Shown piece by piece: positions 35,571 through 43,844 of a stretch of DNA of 64,000 nucleotides. Both the position numbers and the translations under genes were made by a program. The DNA comes from Bryobacterales bacterium (GTDB lineage Bacteria; Acidobacteriota; Terriglobia; Bryobacterales; Bryobacteraceae): assembly GCA_016716385.1 (NCBI GenBank), contig JADJWL010000008.1:229346-293345 (forward strand), given 5' to 3'. Numbering within the stretch: the stretch's first letter is position 1; each line of letters opens with the position of its first letter. The notes beneath the pieces were generated by a model. It did not search any database. It saw only the letters and a list, made by a program, of their open reading frames with translations, and was not told the origin of the DNA.

Positions 35571-37430
35571 ATGCTTCGGGGATGGTGGATCGCCGGGACG
35601 GCCCTGCCGGCAGCGGTCATCGCCGCGGAATGGGCATTCGGACTGGGCGCCCGCGCCGCTATCGACCTGTTCCCAAGCCGCCTCCACCTGCTCCTTGCCT
35701 TCACCATTCCGGTCGCAAACTGGATCGCGCTCGGCCGTCAGGGGGACCGCGCCGGGGCCGCGGGTTTCGCCGCGGGCGTCGTCCTGCCTTATGCGGCGCT
35801 CGCGCTGCCGGTGCTCCCCGCCGCGGTCGCGCTGCTCCCTCTGGGCGGCGCGGGCTTGCTTGCTTTGTGGCCTCTTGGCGCCCTGGCAGCGTCCTGGCGG
35901 GCCGGGGCACTGCAGGGTTGGCGGTTCCTCATGCTGGCTCTGCTGCTTCATGCGGTGGCGCAGACGCCCTTCGTCGCCACGGCTGCCGCCCTGCGCCGCG
36001 CCACGTCCGGCATCCCGGAGGAAAGCCGCTCCGGCGTGCGTTTCCTGCGCGCCTTCGGATCTGAGGCTCGCCTCGCGGCGGCGTGCGAGGCGGTCCCGCC
36101 GATGGCCTTCGATGTGAGCCGGTTGCTGAGGCCGCAGCCGGACCAGGCGCGCGGGGTCTATTTCCTCGCCACCGGACGAGAGTGTCCTGTCGCCGCTCCA
36201 GGCATCGCCTGGACGTCCTCCCGGTTCGACGCCACCCTTGACCCGGCCGGCGCGGCAGCCGCCGTCTCCTGGACGATTGAGCTGGCCCGCTCCCATACCG
36301 GGCCGCGGGAACTGCGCCTGGGCATCGATCTTCCCCCGGCCGCCGTCGTCACAGGAGGCGCCCTGAACGGGCAGGACCTGCGCATCGCTCCCTCCGCGGA
36401 TGCATCGCCCGCGGCCCTGCGGATCGAAACAGAAGGAGGGGACAGGGCGCTGATCCGCTGCCGCCTTGATCCGGGTCTGTCCCGGATTCGCATCCGGCTC
36501 AACTTCGCCGCTCCCCCTGTTGTCCGCGAGGACGGGCTGCGCTATTTCCTCCCCAGAATTGCCCACAGCAACGCTTTCATGGCGCCGCGGTTCCGGCACA
36601 TCCTGTCATCCGGCGGCAAGGCAAGCCAGTTTGCCGAGCCCGCTCCCGGCGCTCCCGCGTATTCCATTGGCGCTGCGACCGCAATCTTTGCCTGTGCGGG
36701 CGGCCCCGGGGCCGCCGGGGCGGTCTGCCAGTTCCCCGTGGACCGCCATGGCGGCTTTCCCGCAACCGTTGCGGTCGTCGTGGATGGATCCGCCCCCATG
36801 GCGCCCCACGCTCCCGCCATCCTCCGCGCGCTCGAAAACCTGCCGGACGGAACCGCCGCGGGCGCGATCGCCGGCACGGATCTTCCCGGGCGCGTCGAGC
36901 GGAATGCGGCGCAGCGCATCGCGGCTTACCGGTACGAGGGCGGAAGCGACGCGGCGCCTGCGCTCGCCGCCGCGCAGCGGTGGGCCGCTCGCGAGGAGGG
37001 CGCGGCCATCGTGTGGATTCATGGCCCCCAACCCCTCGATCCGGCGCCCGTCCGCTGGCTGCTGCGGCGCGAACACTTTTATGCCATCGCCGCCAGGAGC
37101 GGGGAAAACCGGCTCCTCGATGCCGCGCTGGCGGCCGGAAGCGTCACCCGCGTCCCGCGGGCGGGCACTCTCGAAAGCGATCTTGTCCACCTGTTTCGCC
37201 ACTGGGGAGGCGGACCGGCGCTCGAACGCATCCGCCTCGCCGCGCCTCCACCGGATGCGGCGGTGGCGCCGCCCGCTCTCGTCCGGATCTGGGCGGGGGA
37301 GGAAGCTGCGCGCCTCGCCGCCGTCGGCATGCCGGACCGTGCGGCTTCTCTTGCCGTCTCCCAGGGCATCCTCAGCCCGTTTACCGTTGCCCACGCCGGA
37401 ATCGCCGAAACTATACCCCGGACGGATTAG
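35571..37430 (+). CDS. Uncharacterised membrane protein with vWA-like C-terminal region
   Basis: 619 aa. Residues 1-140 hold four or five hydrophobic helices. The rest is soluble and Ala-rich. VAVVVDGSAPMAPHAPAILR followed by an acidic loop and SDAAPALAAAQRWA resembles a von Willebrand A fold, but the MIDAS DxSxS is replaced by DGSAP. I cannot assign a function. It is in the rpsA-HU-HIT run and its stop is 66 nt before the Hpt gene. A GGGACAGACCC motif copy lies at 36473. Confidence 0.6.
   Translation: MLRGWWIAGTALPAAVIAAEWAFGLGARAAIDLFPSRLHLLLAFTIPVANWIALGRQGDRAGAAGFAAGVVLPYAALALPVLPAAVALLPLGGAGLLALWPLGALAASWRAGALQGWRFLMLALLLHAVAQTPFVATAAALRRATSGIPEESRSGVRFLRAFGSEARLAAACEAVPPMAFDVSRLLRPQPDQARGVYFLATGRECPVAAPGIAWTSSRFDATLDPAGAAAAVSWTIELARSHTGPRELRLGIDLPPAAVVTGGALNGQDLRIAPSADASPAALRIETEGGDRALIRCRLDPGLSRIRIRLNFAAPPVVREDGLRYFLPRIAHSNAFMAPRFRHILSSGGKASQFAEPAPGAPAYSIGAATAIFACAGGPGAAGAVCQFPVDRHGGFPATVAVVVDGSAPMAPHAPAILRALENLPDGTAAGAIAGTDLPGRVERNAAQRIAAYRYEGGSDAAPALAAAQRWAAREEGAAIVWIHGPQPLDPAPVRWLLRREHFYAIAARSGENRLLDAALAAGSVTRVPRAGTLESDLVHLFRHWGGGPALERIRLAAPPPDAAVAPPALVRIWAGEEAARLAAVGMPDRAASLAVSQGILSPFTVAHAGIAETIPRTD
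36473..36483 (-). repeat. GGGACAGACCC motif copy
   Basis: Exact reverse copy inside the vWA-like membrane protein gene, read as Gly-Leu-Ser-Arg. Confidence 0.6.
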
Positions 37431-37496
37431 GGTCTCAGACGCATTGGTGGCCCGCCAGCCTTGTGTCAGAATTGGAAACAAGCGTGGGTCCCGATT

Positions 37497-37844
37497 ATGA
37501 CGCTCCAAGCCTCAAGTACCGTGCTCGACATGGCGCAATTGCGCAACATCACTCTGAACGATGAATCGCTGATGCGCGAGATCGTCGCCGCCCTGGTGGA
37601 GGATACCGGCGCCCAAATTGCCCGCTTGCGGGACGCCATCAGCCACGGAAAGGCTCTCGACTGTGCCCGCCTCGCACATTCGGCGCGCGGCGCCTGCGGC
37701 AACGTGGGGGCGACGCTCCTCGCCGAGGTGCTTGCCGAAACCGAGGCCGCGGCGCGCGCCGGTGATGTCAAGCTGTGCGCCACCTACTTGTCCCGGCTGG
37801 ACGGCGAGCTGGACAAGCTGCGCGAATACGCCGCACGAATCTGA
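37497..37844 (+). CDS. Histidine phosphotransfer (Hpt) domain protein
   Basis: 115 aa, a four-helix Hpt module. The phospho-acceptor His sits in RLAHSARGACGNVGA, matching HxxRGxxxxxGA. The ATG at 37497 or the later one at 37530 could start it. Hpt proteins relay phosphate between receiver domains; no kinase or receiver is adjacent, so the partners are elsewhere. Confidence 0.8.
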   Translation: MTLQASSTVLDMAQLRNITLNDESLMREIVAALVEDTGAQIARLRDAISHGKALDCARLAHSARGACGNVGATLLAEVLAETEAAARAGDVKLCATYLSRLDGELDKLREYAARI

Positions 37845-37848
37845 AGGG

Positions 37849-38637
37849 TCAGCCGCGGCAGATGCCGCGCTCGCTGCGGCGCACAAACTCGACCAGGTGC
37901 CGTGTGTGCTCCGTCAGGCACTCGGCCTCGATCCGACGCAACGCCTCATCCAACTTGAGCGCCGATCGGAACAGCAGCCGGTACGCCTTCTTCAGCGCCT
38001 GAATCTCCTGCGTCGGAAGCCCCGCGCGCTGCAGCCCCACGAAGTTCAGCCCCTTCGGCGCCACGTTGAACTCCGTGTAGAGGAAGTACGGCGGCACGTC
38101 CAGGTTCACCCGCGTGTTGCCGCCGATCATCGCCAGTCGCCCGATCTTCGAATACTGGTGCACCACGACCCCGCCCGAAATGAACGCCCGGTCCTCCACC
38201 TCCACGTACCCCGCGATCAATGCGCAACTGCAGATGACCACGTTGCTTCCGATCCTGCAGTTGTGGGCGATGTGGCCCGACGTCATGACGTAATTGTCGT
38301 CGCCGATCTCCGTGACCGACTCTGGCTGCGTTCCCCGCGAGATCGTGTAGTGCTCCCGGATCTTATTGCGCCGTCCGATGCGCAGGTAGCTGCGCTCGCC
38401 CTTGAAGTTCTTATCCAGAGGGTCTGTCCCAAGAACGGTTCCCGCTGAGATCTCATTCTGTTCGCCGAGCGTTGTCCAGCGCTTGACGTACACGTAGGGT
38501 TCGAGCCGGCATCCCGCGCCGATCGCGGTCTCGTCCTCGACGACACAGAATTCGCCGATCGAGGCGCCGGGACCGATCACCGCGCCGGGATGCACGCGGG
38601 CCGTGGGCGCAAGGGAAGCGGTGGGATCCACTGGCAT
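37849..38637 (-). CDS. lpxA: Acyl-ACP--UDP-N-acetylglucosamine O-acyltransferase
   Basis: 262 aa with left-handed beta-helix hexapeptide repeats (ALIAGYVEVEDRAFISGG). The catalytic His is in MTSGHIAHNCRIG and the family segment YLRIGRRNKIREHYTI-SRGT is present. First step of lipid A synthesis. It converges on the Hpt gene and diverges from lpxD with a 33-nt gap. An exact GGGACAGACCC copy encodes the GTDP of VLGTDPLDKNFKGE. Confidence 0.95.
   Translation of the reverse strand: MPVDPTASLAPTARVHPGAVIGPGASIGEFCVVEDETAIGAGCRLEPYVYVKRWTTLGEQNEISAGTVLGTDPLDKNFKGERSYLRIGRRNKIREHYTISRGTQPESVTEIGDDNYVMTSGHIAHNCRIGSNVVICSCALIAGYVEVEDRAFISGGVVVHQYSKIGRLAMIGGNTRVNLDVPPYFLYTEFNVAPKGLNFVGLQRAGLPTQEIQALKKAYRLLFRSALKLDEALRRIEAECLTEHTRHLVEFVRRSERGICRG
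38420..38430 (-). repeat. GGGACAGACCC motif copy
   Basis: Exact copy in the sense orientation of lpxA, coding Gly-Thr-Asp-Pro at a conserved family segment. Confidence 0.6.
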
Positions 38638-38659
38638 GGGGTTGTGAAGGTTACCCTTG

Positions 38660-38665
38660 TATCAT
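38660..38665 (+). promoter_or_regulatory. -10 box immediately upstream of lpxD
   Basis: TATCAT ends 5 nt before the ATG at 38671, so the transcript would be leaderless or nearly so. Confidence 0.35.
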
Positions 38666-38670
38666 AAGGC

Positions 38671-39711
38671 ATGCGTGTGAGAGAGCTGGCGGAATCGTTG
38701 GGGGCCGCCTTCGAGGGCGACGGTGAGCGCCCGCTGACGGGGGTGGCGTCTCTGGAAGACGCTTTGTCCGGCGATGTGTCGTTCGTCGCCGGGGGGCGCG
38801 CCGCCGCGCGGGCGCACGAATCGGTCGCCGGGTGCCTCATCGTTCCACCTGCTTTCGACAACGCCTCCGGGCGGACCGTGATCCGCTCGACCTCGCCGCG
38901 CAAGGACTTCGCACGGGCGGTCGCACAGTTCCATCCCGCCAGACCGCTCGCGGCGCCGGGTGTCCATCCGACTGCGGTCGTCGATCCGTCAGGAAAACTG
39001 GGCACGGACGCTGCCGTAGGGCCCCACGTCACCATCGGGGCCGGCTGCCGCATCGGCGCCGCGGTCGAGATCGGCGCCGGCTGCGCCATCGGCGCCGGCT
39101 GTACCATCGGAGATGGAACGCGCCTCTATCCGCGCGTGACGTTGTACGACGGGGTGACCGTGGGGCGCCGGTGCATTCTGCACTCCGGCTCCGTCATTGG
39201 CGCCGACGGTTTTGGCTTCGCCGAGGAGGGCGGACGCTACCTCAAGTTCCCTCAGGTCGGCCGCGTCGAGATCGGCGACGACGTGGAGATCGGAGCCAAT
39301 GCCTGCATTGACCGCGCGGCGCTGGGCGTCACCTCGATCGGCGAAGGAACCAAGATCGATAACATGGTGCACATCGGTCACAACTGCCGCATTGGCAAGC
39401 ACGTGGTGGTGGCCGCGCAGACCGGTTTGTCCGGAGGCGTTGTGGTGGAAGACCGCGCGGTGATCGGCGGCCAGGTCGGCATCGGCGACAAAGCGCGCAT
39501 CGAATCGGGTGCGATCCTCGGATCGGGCTGCGGCATCCTCAGCTCGAAGATCGTGCGCGGCGGACAGGTGGTGTGGGGCACGCCGGCGCGGCCGCTGAAA
39601 CAGTATCTCGAGCAGTTGGCGTTGATGGCGCGCCTTCCGCGTTTTCGCGAAGAGATGGCCGAATTGAACGGGCGGTTGGCGGCACTCGAAGAAGGGGAAT
39701 GCTCGTCGTAG
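38671..39711 (+). CDS. lpxD: UDP-3-O-acylglucosamine N-acyltransferase
   Basis: 346 aa. N-terminal uridine-binding domain (MRVRELAESLGAAFEGDGE) and left-handed beta-helix (GAAVEIGAGCAIGAGCTIGD). Catalytic His region VHIGHNCRIGKHVVVAAQTG. It ends in a short helix (MAELNGRLAALEEGE). Third step of lipid A synthesis. Pairing with the divergent lpxA places lipid A acylation next to the lpt genes of this chromosome segment. The MobB-like gene starts inside its last codons. Confidence 0.96.
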   Translation: MRVRELAESLGAAFEGDGERPLTGVASLEDALSGDVSFVAGGRAAARAHESVAGCLIVPPAFDNASGRTVIRSTSPRKDFARAVAQFHPARPLAAPGVHPTAVVDPSGKLGTDAAVGPHVTIGAGCRIGAAVEIGAGCAIGAGCTIGDGTRLYPRVTLYDGVTVGRRCILHSGSVIGADGFGFAEEGGRYLKFPQVGRVEIGDDVEIGANACIDRAALGVTSIGEGTKIDNMVHIGHNCRIGKHVVVAAQTGLSGGVVVEDRAVIGGQVGIGDKARIESGAILGSGCGILSSKIVRGGQVVWGTPARPLKQYLEQLALMARLPRFREEMAELNGRLAALEEGECSS

Positions 39712-40304
39712 TCGGCGGACACACGCGCAACATCGGGAAGACCTCGGTTGCCGCCGGGCTGATCGCCGCGCTCTCCGAGTACAACTGGTCGGCCTTTAAG
39801 ATCACGCAGCACGGCCACCATGTGTGCGGCGGCGTTGCGCCGTGCGAGTGCGCCCAGGATATGGCGGGTCCCTACATGATCGTCGAGGAGACCGGCAATA
39901 ACCCGGCCGGTGACAGCTCCCGGTTCCTTGCGGCCGGAGCCCGCCGCGCGTTCTGGGTCCGGACCGCCGCGGGCAAATTGGGGCACGCCCTGCCGGCTCT
40001 CCGCCGGTTGTTCGAGGAGAGCGGGAACGCGATCTGCGAGTCCAACAGCCTGCTCAGGTTCATCGAGCCCGACCTCTACATTGCCGTTCTGGACTTTGGT
40101 GTCGAGGATTTTAAAACCTCGGCCCGCCGGGCACTGGATCGCGCCGACGCGCTTGTTGTCATCACCCGCGGCCTGGCGGCGCCCGCCTGGAAGGGCGTCG
40201 CGCCGCGCCTGTGGCGGGACAAGTTGCGCTTCGATGTGACACCGCCCTGCTACGTCTCCCCGGAGCTCGCCGAATTCGTTGCCTCGCACCTCATGCGTTG
40301 CTGA
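39699..40304 (+). CDS. MobB-like P-loop GTPase-fold protein
   Basis: 201 aa from the ATG at 39699, which overlaps the last 13 nt of lpxD. It has the P-loop GGHTRNIGKTSVAAGLI and a Cys/His-containing segment (TQHGHHVCGGVAPCECAQD), then VVITRGLA near the C-terminus. It resembles MobB/MgtE-type or KTI12-like P-loop accessory proteins for molybdopterin guanine dinucleotide assembly. The CxC and His cluster hints at metal binding. No other molybdopterin gene is present; assignment is to fold, not to reaction. Confidence 0.6.
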   Translation: MLVVVGGHTRNIGKTSVAAGLIAALSEYNWSAFKITQHGHHVCGGVAPCECAQDMAGPYMIVEETGNNPAGDSSRFLAAGARRAFWVRTAAGKLGHALPALRRLFEESGNAICESNSLLRFIEPDLYIAVLDFGVEDFKTSARRALDRADALVVITRGLAAPAWKGVAPRLWRDKLRFDVTPPCYVSPELAEFVASHLMRC

Positions 40305-40310
40305 TATAAT
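40305..40310 (+). promoter_or_regulatory. Extended -10 box upstream of the cytochrome gene
   Basis: TGATATAAT (TG at 40302 plus a consensus TATAAT) ends 8 nt before the ATG at 40319, giving a transcript start within 1-2 nt of the start codon. Confidence 0.5.
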
Positions 40311-40318
40311 TCCGCTCT

Positions 40319-40732
40319 ATGTACCGCATTGCATTGAGTCTTTGTCTTGTCGCCGGATGTGGGGTCGCCGCCTGGGCACAGGGGCCGTATAGCGCGATCG
40401 CCAGTTCCAAACAGTTGATGGCGGGGAGCCTGAAGCCCGCGATGGATGGTCTCGCCACGATGTTGAAAGCGGGCGGACCGAAGGATGAGAAAGAGTGGGC
40501 GATGGCCGAATCCCAGGCTGCTGCTTTGGCCGAGACCGCCCAGTTGCTGCTTCTCGCCAACCGGCCCCTCGATCAGGACGTCTGGCTGACCAGTTCCAGG
40601 AAACTGCAGGACGCCGGCGTGGTTTCGATGAAGGCCGCGGGTTCGAAGGATCTCGCCGCGTGGAAGACCTCGCTTTCCAGCATGGGAGCGGCCTGCAAGA
40701 GCTGCCACAGTGTCCACAAGAAGAATAAGTAG
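40319..40732 (+). CDS. Periplasmic monohaem cytochrome (class II, cytochrome c'-like)
   Basis: 137 aa. Signal peptide MYRIALSLCLVAGCGVAAWAQ. The mature part is helical, with the only haem site CKSCH near the C-terminus (GAACKSCHSVHKKNK), as in cytochrome c' four-helix bundles. The transcript probably starts at an extended -10 promoter just upstream. Electron carrier or gas-binding roles are known in the family; neither can be chosen here. Confidence 0.82.
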   Translation: MYRIALSLCLVAGCGVAAWAQGPYSAIASSKQLMAGSLKPAMDGLATMLKAGGPKDEKEWAMAESQAAALAETAQLLLLANRPLDQDVWLTSSRKLQDAGVVSMKAAGSKDLAAWKTSLSSMGAACKSCHSVHKKNK

Positions 40733-40779
40733 TTGATAGGACTACCTTTCCGATTCGTCAGCGCAGCGGTAACAGTTTT

Positions 40780-40791
40780 GCAGTATACTGC
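40780..40791. promoter_or_regulatory. 12-bp palindrome overlapping a -10 element
   Basis: GCAGTATACTGC is a perfect palindrome in the noncoding stretch 40733-41015. It contains TATACT (40784-40789). It could be a promoter with a bound operator for the downstream secreted-protein gene. Confidence 0.35.
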
Positions 40792-40877
40792 GTCTAAACA
40801 ATAGTCGGCCGGGCGTGTGGTACAACCGTCATTCGTTCGTCTTGCCGCACATGTGAGATCGGTCCCCCCTTTCCTCC

Positions 40878-40943
40878 GTGAGAGGCGAGGACCAGCCGGT
40901 GGGCGCGCTCCTCCGAGTGCCCACCGGTTCCCTCTCGAATCAC
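40878..40943 (+). ncRNA. Structured 5' leader candidate upstream of the TIGR03437-like gene
   Basis: CCGGTGGGC (40896-40904) pairs perfectly with GCCCACCGG (40919-40927) around a 14-nt loop. An outer helix GAGAGG (40880-40885) with CCTCTC (40931-40936) encloses it, and GTG/CAC can extend the base. The element lies between a -10-like TATACT (40784) and the start at 41016. It could be a riboswitch-like or attenuator leader. No known riboswitch class is recognised. Confidence 0.35.
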
Positions 40944-41015
40944 AGCGTTGGAGGCAAAGGGGGTAGGCTATACTTCTGGAAGCCTTCGGGCCTCGAAAAA
41001 GAAGGGACTTCAGGC

Positions 41016-42655
41016 TTGCGATTGCTCCTCTCCGGGTTGTTGGTAGCGGCGGCTCTCAATGCACAGCCCTACATCTTCTATCGCGGCATTGTGAACGCCG
41101 CGAGTTTCCGGTCTCCCGGTTTGCCGGGTTCCGGCATCGCCCGCGGCTCGATCTTTACGATCTTTGGACGCGGCCTGGGGCCCGCCGCTGGGGTGGCCGC
41201 CAGCTTCCCTTTGACTACCGCGCTCGGCGGCACCGAGGTCGAGGTTTGCGCGGGCAACGCCTGCGTGAGTGCTCTGCCGCTTTTTGCCGGTAGCGGACAG
41301 GTGAACGCCATCATGCCGTCGAACGCCCCGCTGGGACGCGCGTCGGTCCGCGTGAGGTCCGCGAACCAGAGTGGGAACTGGTCGCCCGTGGAGGTAGTGG
41401 CCTCCAGCGTCGGCATCTTCGCGGTGAACGGCGCCGGGTTTGGACCCGGCGTGGTTCAGAACTTCGTCTCGGCGTCGGAAGCGCCCGTGAATTCGCTCGC
41501 CGCGACCGCCCTGCCGGGCCAGATTTTGGTGATCTACGGAACCGGACTGGGCGCCGGCCTCGGTCCCGACAGAGAGCCTTCGGCCGGTGGTCCGCTTCCC
41601 GTGAATACCGAGGTGTTCGTTGGCGACAGGCCCGCGCGTCTCCTGTACGCGGGAAGGACACCGGGCTTGGCCGGCCTGGACCAGTTCAACCTCGAGGTGC
41701 CGCCCGATACGACGGCGGGCTGCTATCTGCCAGTCCGGGTCCGAACGGACGGACGTACGGTCAGCAACTCGGTGACAATTGCGGTCCACCCTCGCGGAGA
41801 ACGATGCAGCGATCCCCTCAATTCGCTGATTGAGCCGCTGTCCCGGGGTGGCAAGGTGGCCGCGCTGCTGGCTCAGCGCCTCGAGACGCTGGCCGATATC
41901 GACCCGGATCCGCCGGCATCTTACACGGTCGAGTGGTTCTTCGGCGCTCTGATGCAGCCCCAGCCGTCGGACTTCTACTTCAGCGTACTCTCCCTGCCTC
42001 CCGTGGGATCCTGCAACACGGTGACAGTCCGCGGTGACGTGCTCGATGGCCCCCAGTTGCCGCCTCTCCTCACTGGCGCTGGCCTCGATGGCGGTCCAGG
42101 CGTGCGGCTGTCGGCCTCCGGCCGCTCTGTCACCGTACCGAGAACCTCCGCACTGGGAGTCTATGGCGCTCAACTCACTGCCGCGCTTGTTTCCGCTGCC
42201 GGGTTTCTGTTTCAAAGCGGCAGCGCGGACGTCGAGACCGAGGGCGGACCGGATGCCGGTCGAATCGCGGGCCAGTTCGCCGTTACCCCGCCTCTCACCT
42301 GGACCAACCGGCAGGGCTTGCGGATCGTCAACACGACCCGCCCCTGGACGGTCAACTGGAGCGGCGCCCGCGCCGGAGAGGATGTGGTCCTGGTGGCCGG
42401 AATCTCTGGATGTCAAGCACGACGCCAGCGCTCTGTTTCTCTGCACAGCCGAGCCTTCCGCCGGAACTTTCACTGTGCCAGTGCACGCTCTGTCCCACCT
42501 GCCGGAAACTCCGATCCGCCTTTGGCAGTCGAACGCCGTGGTCCTGTTGGGCGCGGCCCGCAACTCCACTGCTGGCTTCCGGTCTGGACTTGGCGGCCGG
42601 AGGATTTGGTGCCTGGCTGGCACAGACCGTCACGGTTCAAAGAGGCGTCCGTTGA
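41016..42655 (+). pseudogene. Secreted protein with TIGR03437-like (Solibacter) domain, two frameshifts
   Basis: TTG start at 41016 followed by a signal peptide (LLLSGLLVAAALNAQ). Residues ~20-270 match the acidobacterial TIGR03437 pattern (GIVNAASFRSPGLPG, GSIFTIFGRGLGP, GQILVIYGTGLG, LDQFNLEVPPDT). The C-terminal half continues in three frames: the first to about 42400 (VLVAGIS), the second from about 42405 to 42550 (DASALFLCTAEPSAGTFTVP), and the third to the TGA at 42653-42655 (LASGLDLAAGGFGAWL). The last stop overlaps the TTG start of the next gene, supporting this end. Two indels in 150 nt are either decay or assembly error. Confidence 0.65.
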
Positions 42656-43842
42656 GCCGGCCGGGGATCGTCGTCCTCACGGCGTTCCTGGTCCTGACTG
42701 GCTGCAACGAACCTTCAAATCAGACGTACCGCTTTAAAGCACGCAAATACGACGGGAACTTGTACCGCCAGCTTTACCGGAAGGGCTTCGAGCAGTGGGG
42801 AAGGGTTCAGACCTTCAAGCGGGTACCGAGTGACACGCCCGGAGTTCCGGACACCTGGCAGGACATCGGCGGTGACCGCAACCTTGGTGACGCCATTGAG
42901 GCCAGAGGCGTGGAGGTTGACGAGGGGATCCTTCGGCAAGAGGGCCCCGCCATCGCCCCGCGTTTGAGCCTGGAACGGCCCGGACCGGTGATCGCCCAGG
43001 AGTCAGTCCGCCGGCGCCTCTACATCCTCGATATCTACGCCGCTGACCGGGTGGTCGCCGCCGACCCGCTGGCTGGCGGAACTCTGGCCAAGGTGAACCT
43101 TGGACAGAGGAGCCCGGTGGCCATCCTGTTGTCGCCCGACCGGACCAAACTGTACGTCGCCCACCGCTCCGAAAGTGCCAGCGGCGCCATTCCCGCCCGC
43201 CCGCCGGCACTGATCGTGCTCGACACCGACCCTCTCCGCATCAGCCGCCGCTACGACCTGCCCGAACGGATTCAGCCGCAGCTGACCGAACGTTCCCTCG
43301 AAATCACCCCCGATGGCAAGGTGCTGTATCTGGTGAACGAAGGGCGGTTCGATGGAGGCTTTGTTGGCAGTACAATCGTCCGAATCGACGCCGCCACCGG
43401 CGCCATTCTCGGCGAAATCGCCATGCCCCGGCCAAACATCGCCTTTGGCGCCCTGCAGATGAGCCCGGACGGAGCCGTGCTCTACTCTGCAAGTTCCTCG
43501 TCGAGGCTATTCCTGATCGACGTCTTGACCAACACCGTCTCTTTGGACCTCTTTGCACCCCTGATTGACTCAATCGCACTTCATCCGAACGGTTCGCTGC
43601 TATATGGAAGCAACCCGACCGGTATTTCCGTCTTCGACACGGTGGCGGCGGCCTTTCGCGATCCCATTCCGGTGGAGGGCGCCAGCCGTCTGAGACAGCT
43701 CACGATTTCGGCCGACGGCTACGATCTGTTCGCGAACGACGACCGGGGTGGCGCCATCCACCACATCTCGCTCCTGGAGAACCGCGTGGTCGGCCGCATC
43801 GCGACGCCGACCGCGGGTAGCGTCATCGCCATGGGCCGGTAG
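42652..43842 (+). CDS. Beta-propeller (YVTN-type) lipoprotein
   Basis: 396 aa from the TTG at 42652, overlapping the previous stop (TTGA). The lipoprotein signal ends in lipobox LTGC. After a linker (~30-120) propeller blades appear: RRLYILDIYAADRVVAADPL, VAILLSPDRTKLYVAHR, LEITPDGKVLYLVNEG, LQMSPDGAVLYSAS and IALHPNGSLLYGSNP. Such proteins are extracytoplasmic scaffolds of unknown role. Translational coupling to the TIGR03437-like protein suggests joint surface display. Confidence 0.7.
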   Translation: MSRPGIVVLTAFLVLTGCNEPSNQTYRFKARKYDGNLYRQLYRKGFEQWGRVQTFKRVPSDTPGVPDTWQDIGGDRNLGDAIEARGVEVDEGILRQEGPAIAPRLSLERPGPVIAQESVRRRLYILDIYAADRVVAADPLAGGTLAKVNLGQRSPVAILLSPDRTKLYVAHRSESASGAIPARPPALIVLDTDPLRISRRYDLPERIQPQLTERSLEITPDGKVLYLVNEGRFDGGFVGSTIVRIDAATGAILGEIAMPRPNIAFGALQMSPDGAVLYSASSSSRLFLIDVLTNTVSLDLFAPLIDSIALHPNGSLLYGSNPTGISVFDTVAAAFRDPIPVEGASRLRQLTISADGYDLFANDDRGGAIHHISLLENRVVGRIATPTAGSVIAMGR

Positions 43843-43844
43843 CT

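Noticed and set aside
40878..40943. Leader considered as a c-di-GMP (GEMM) riboswitch
   Set aside because: The conserved GEMM core sequences are not present.
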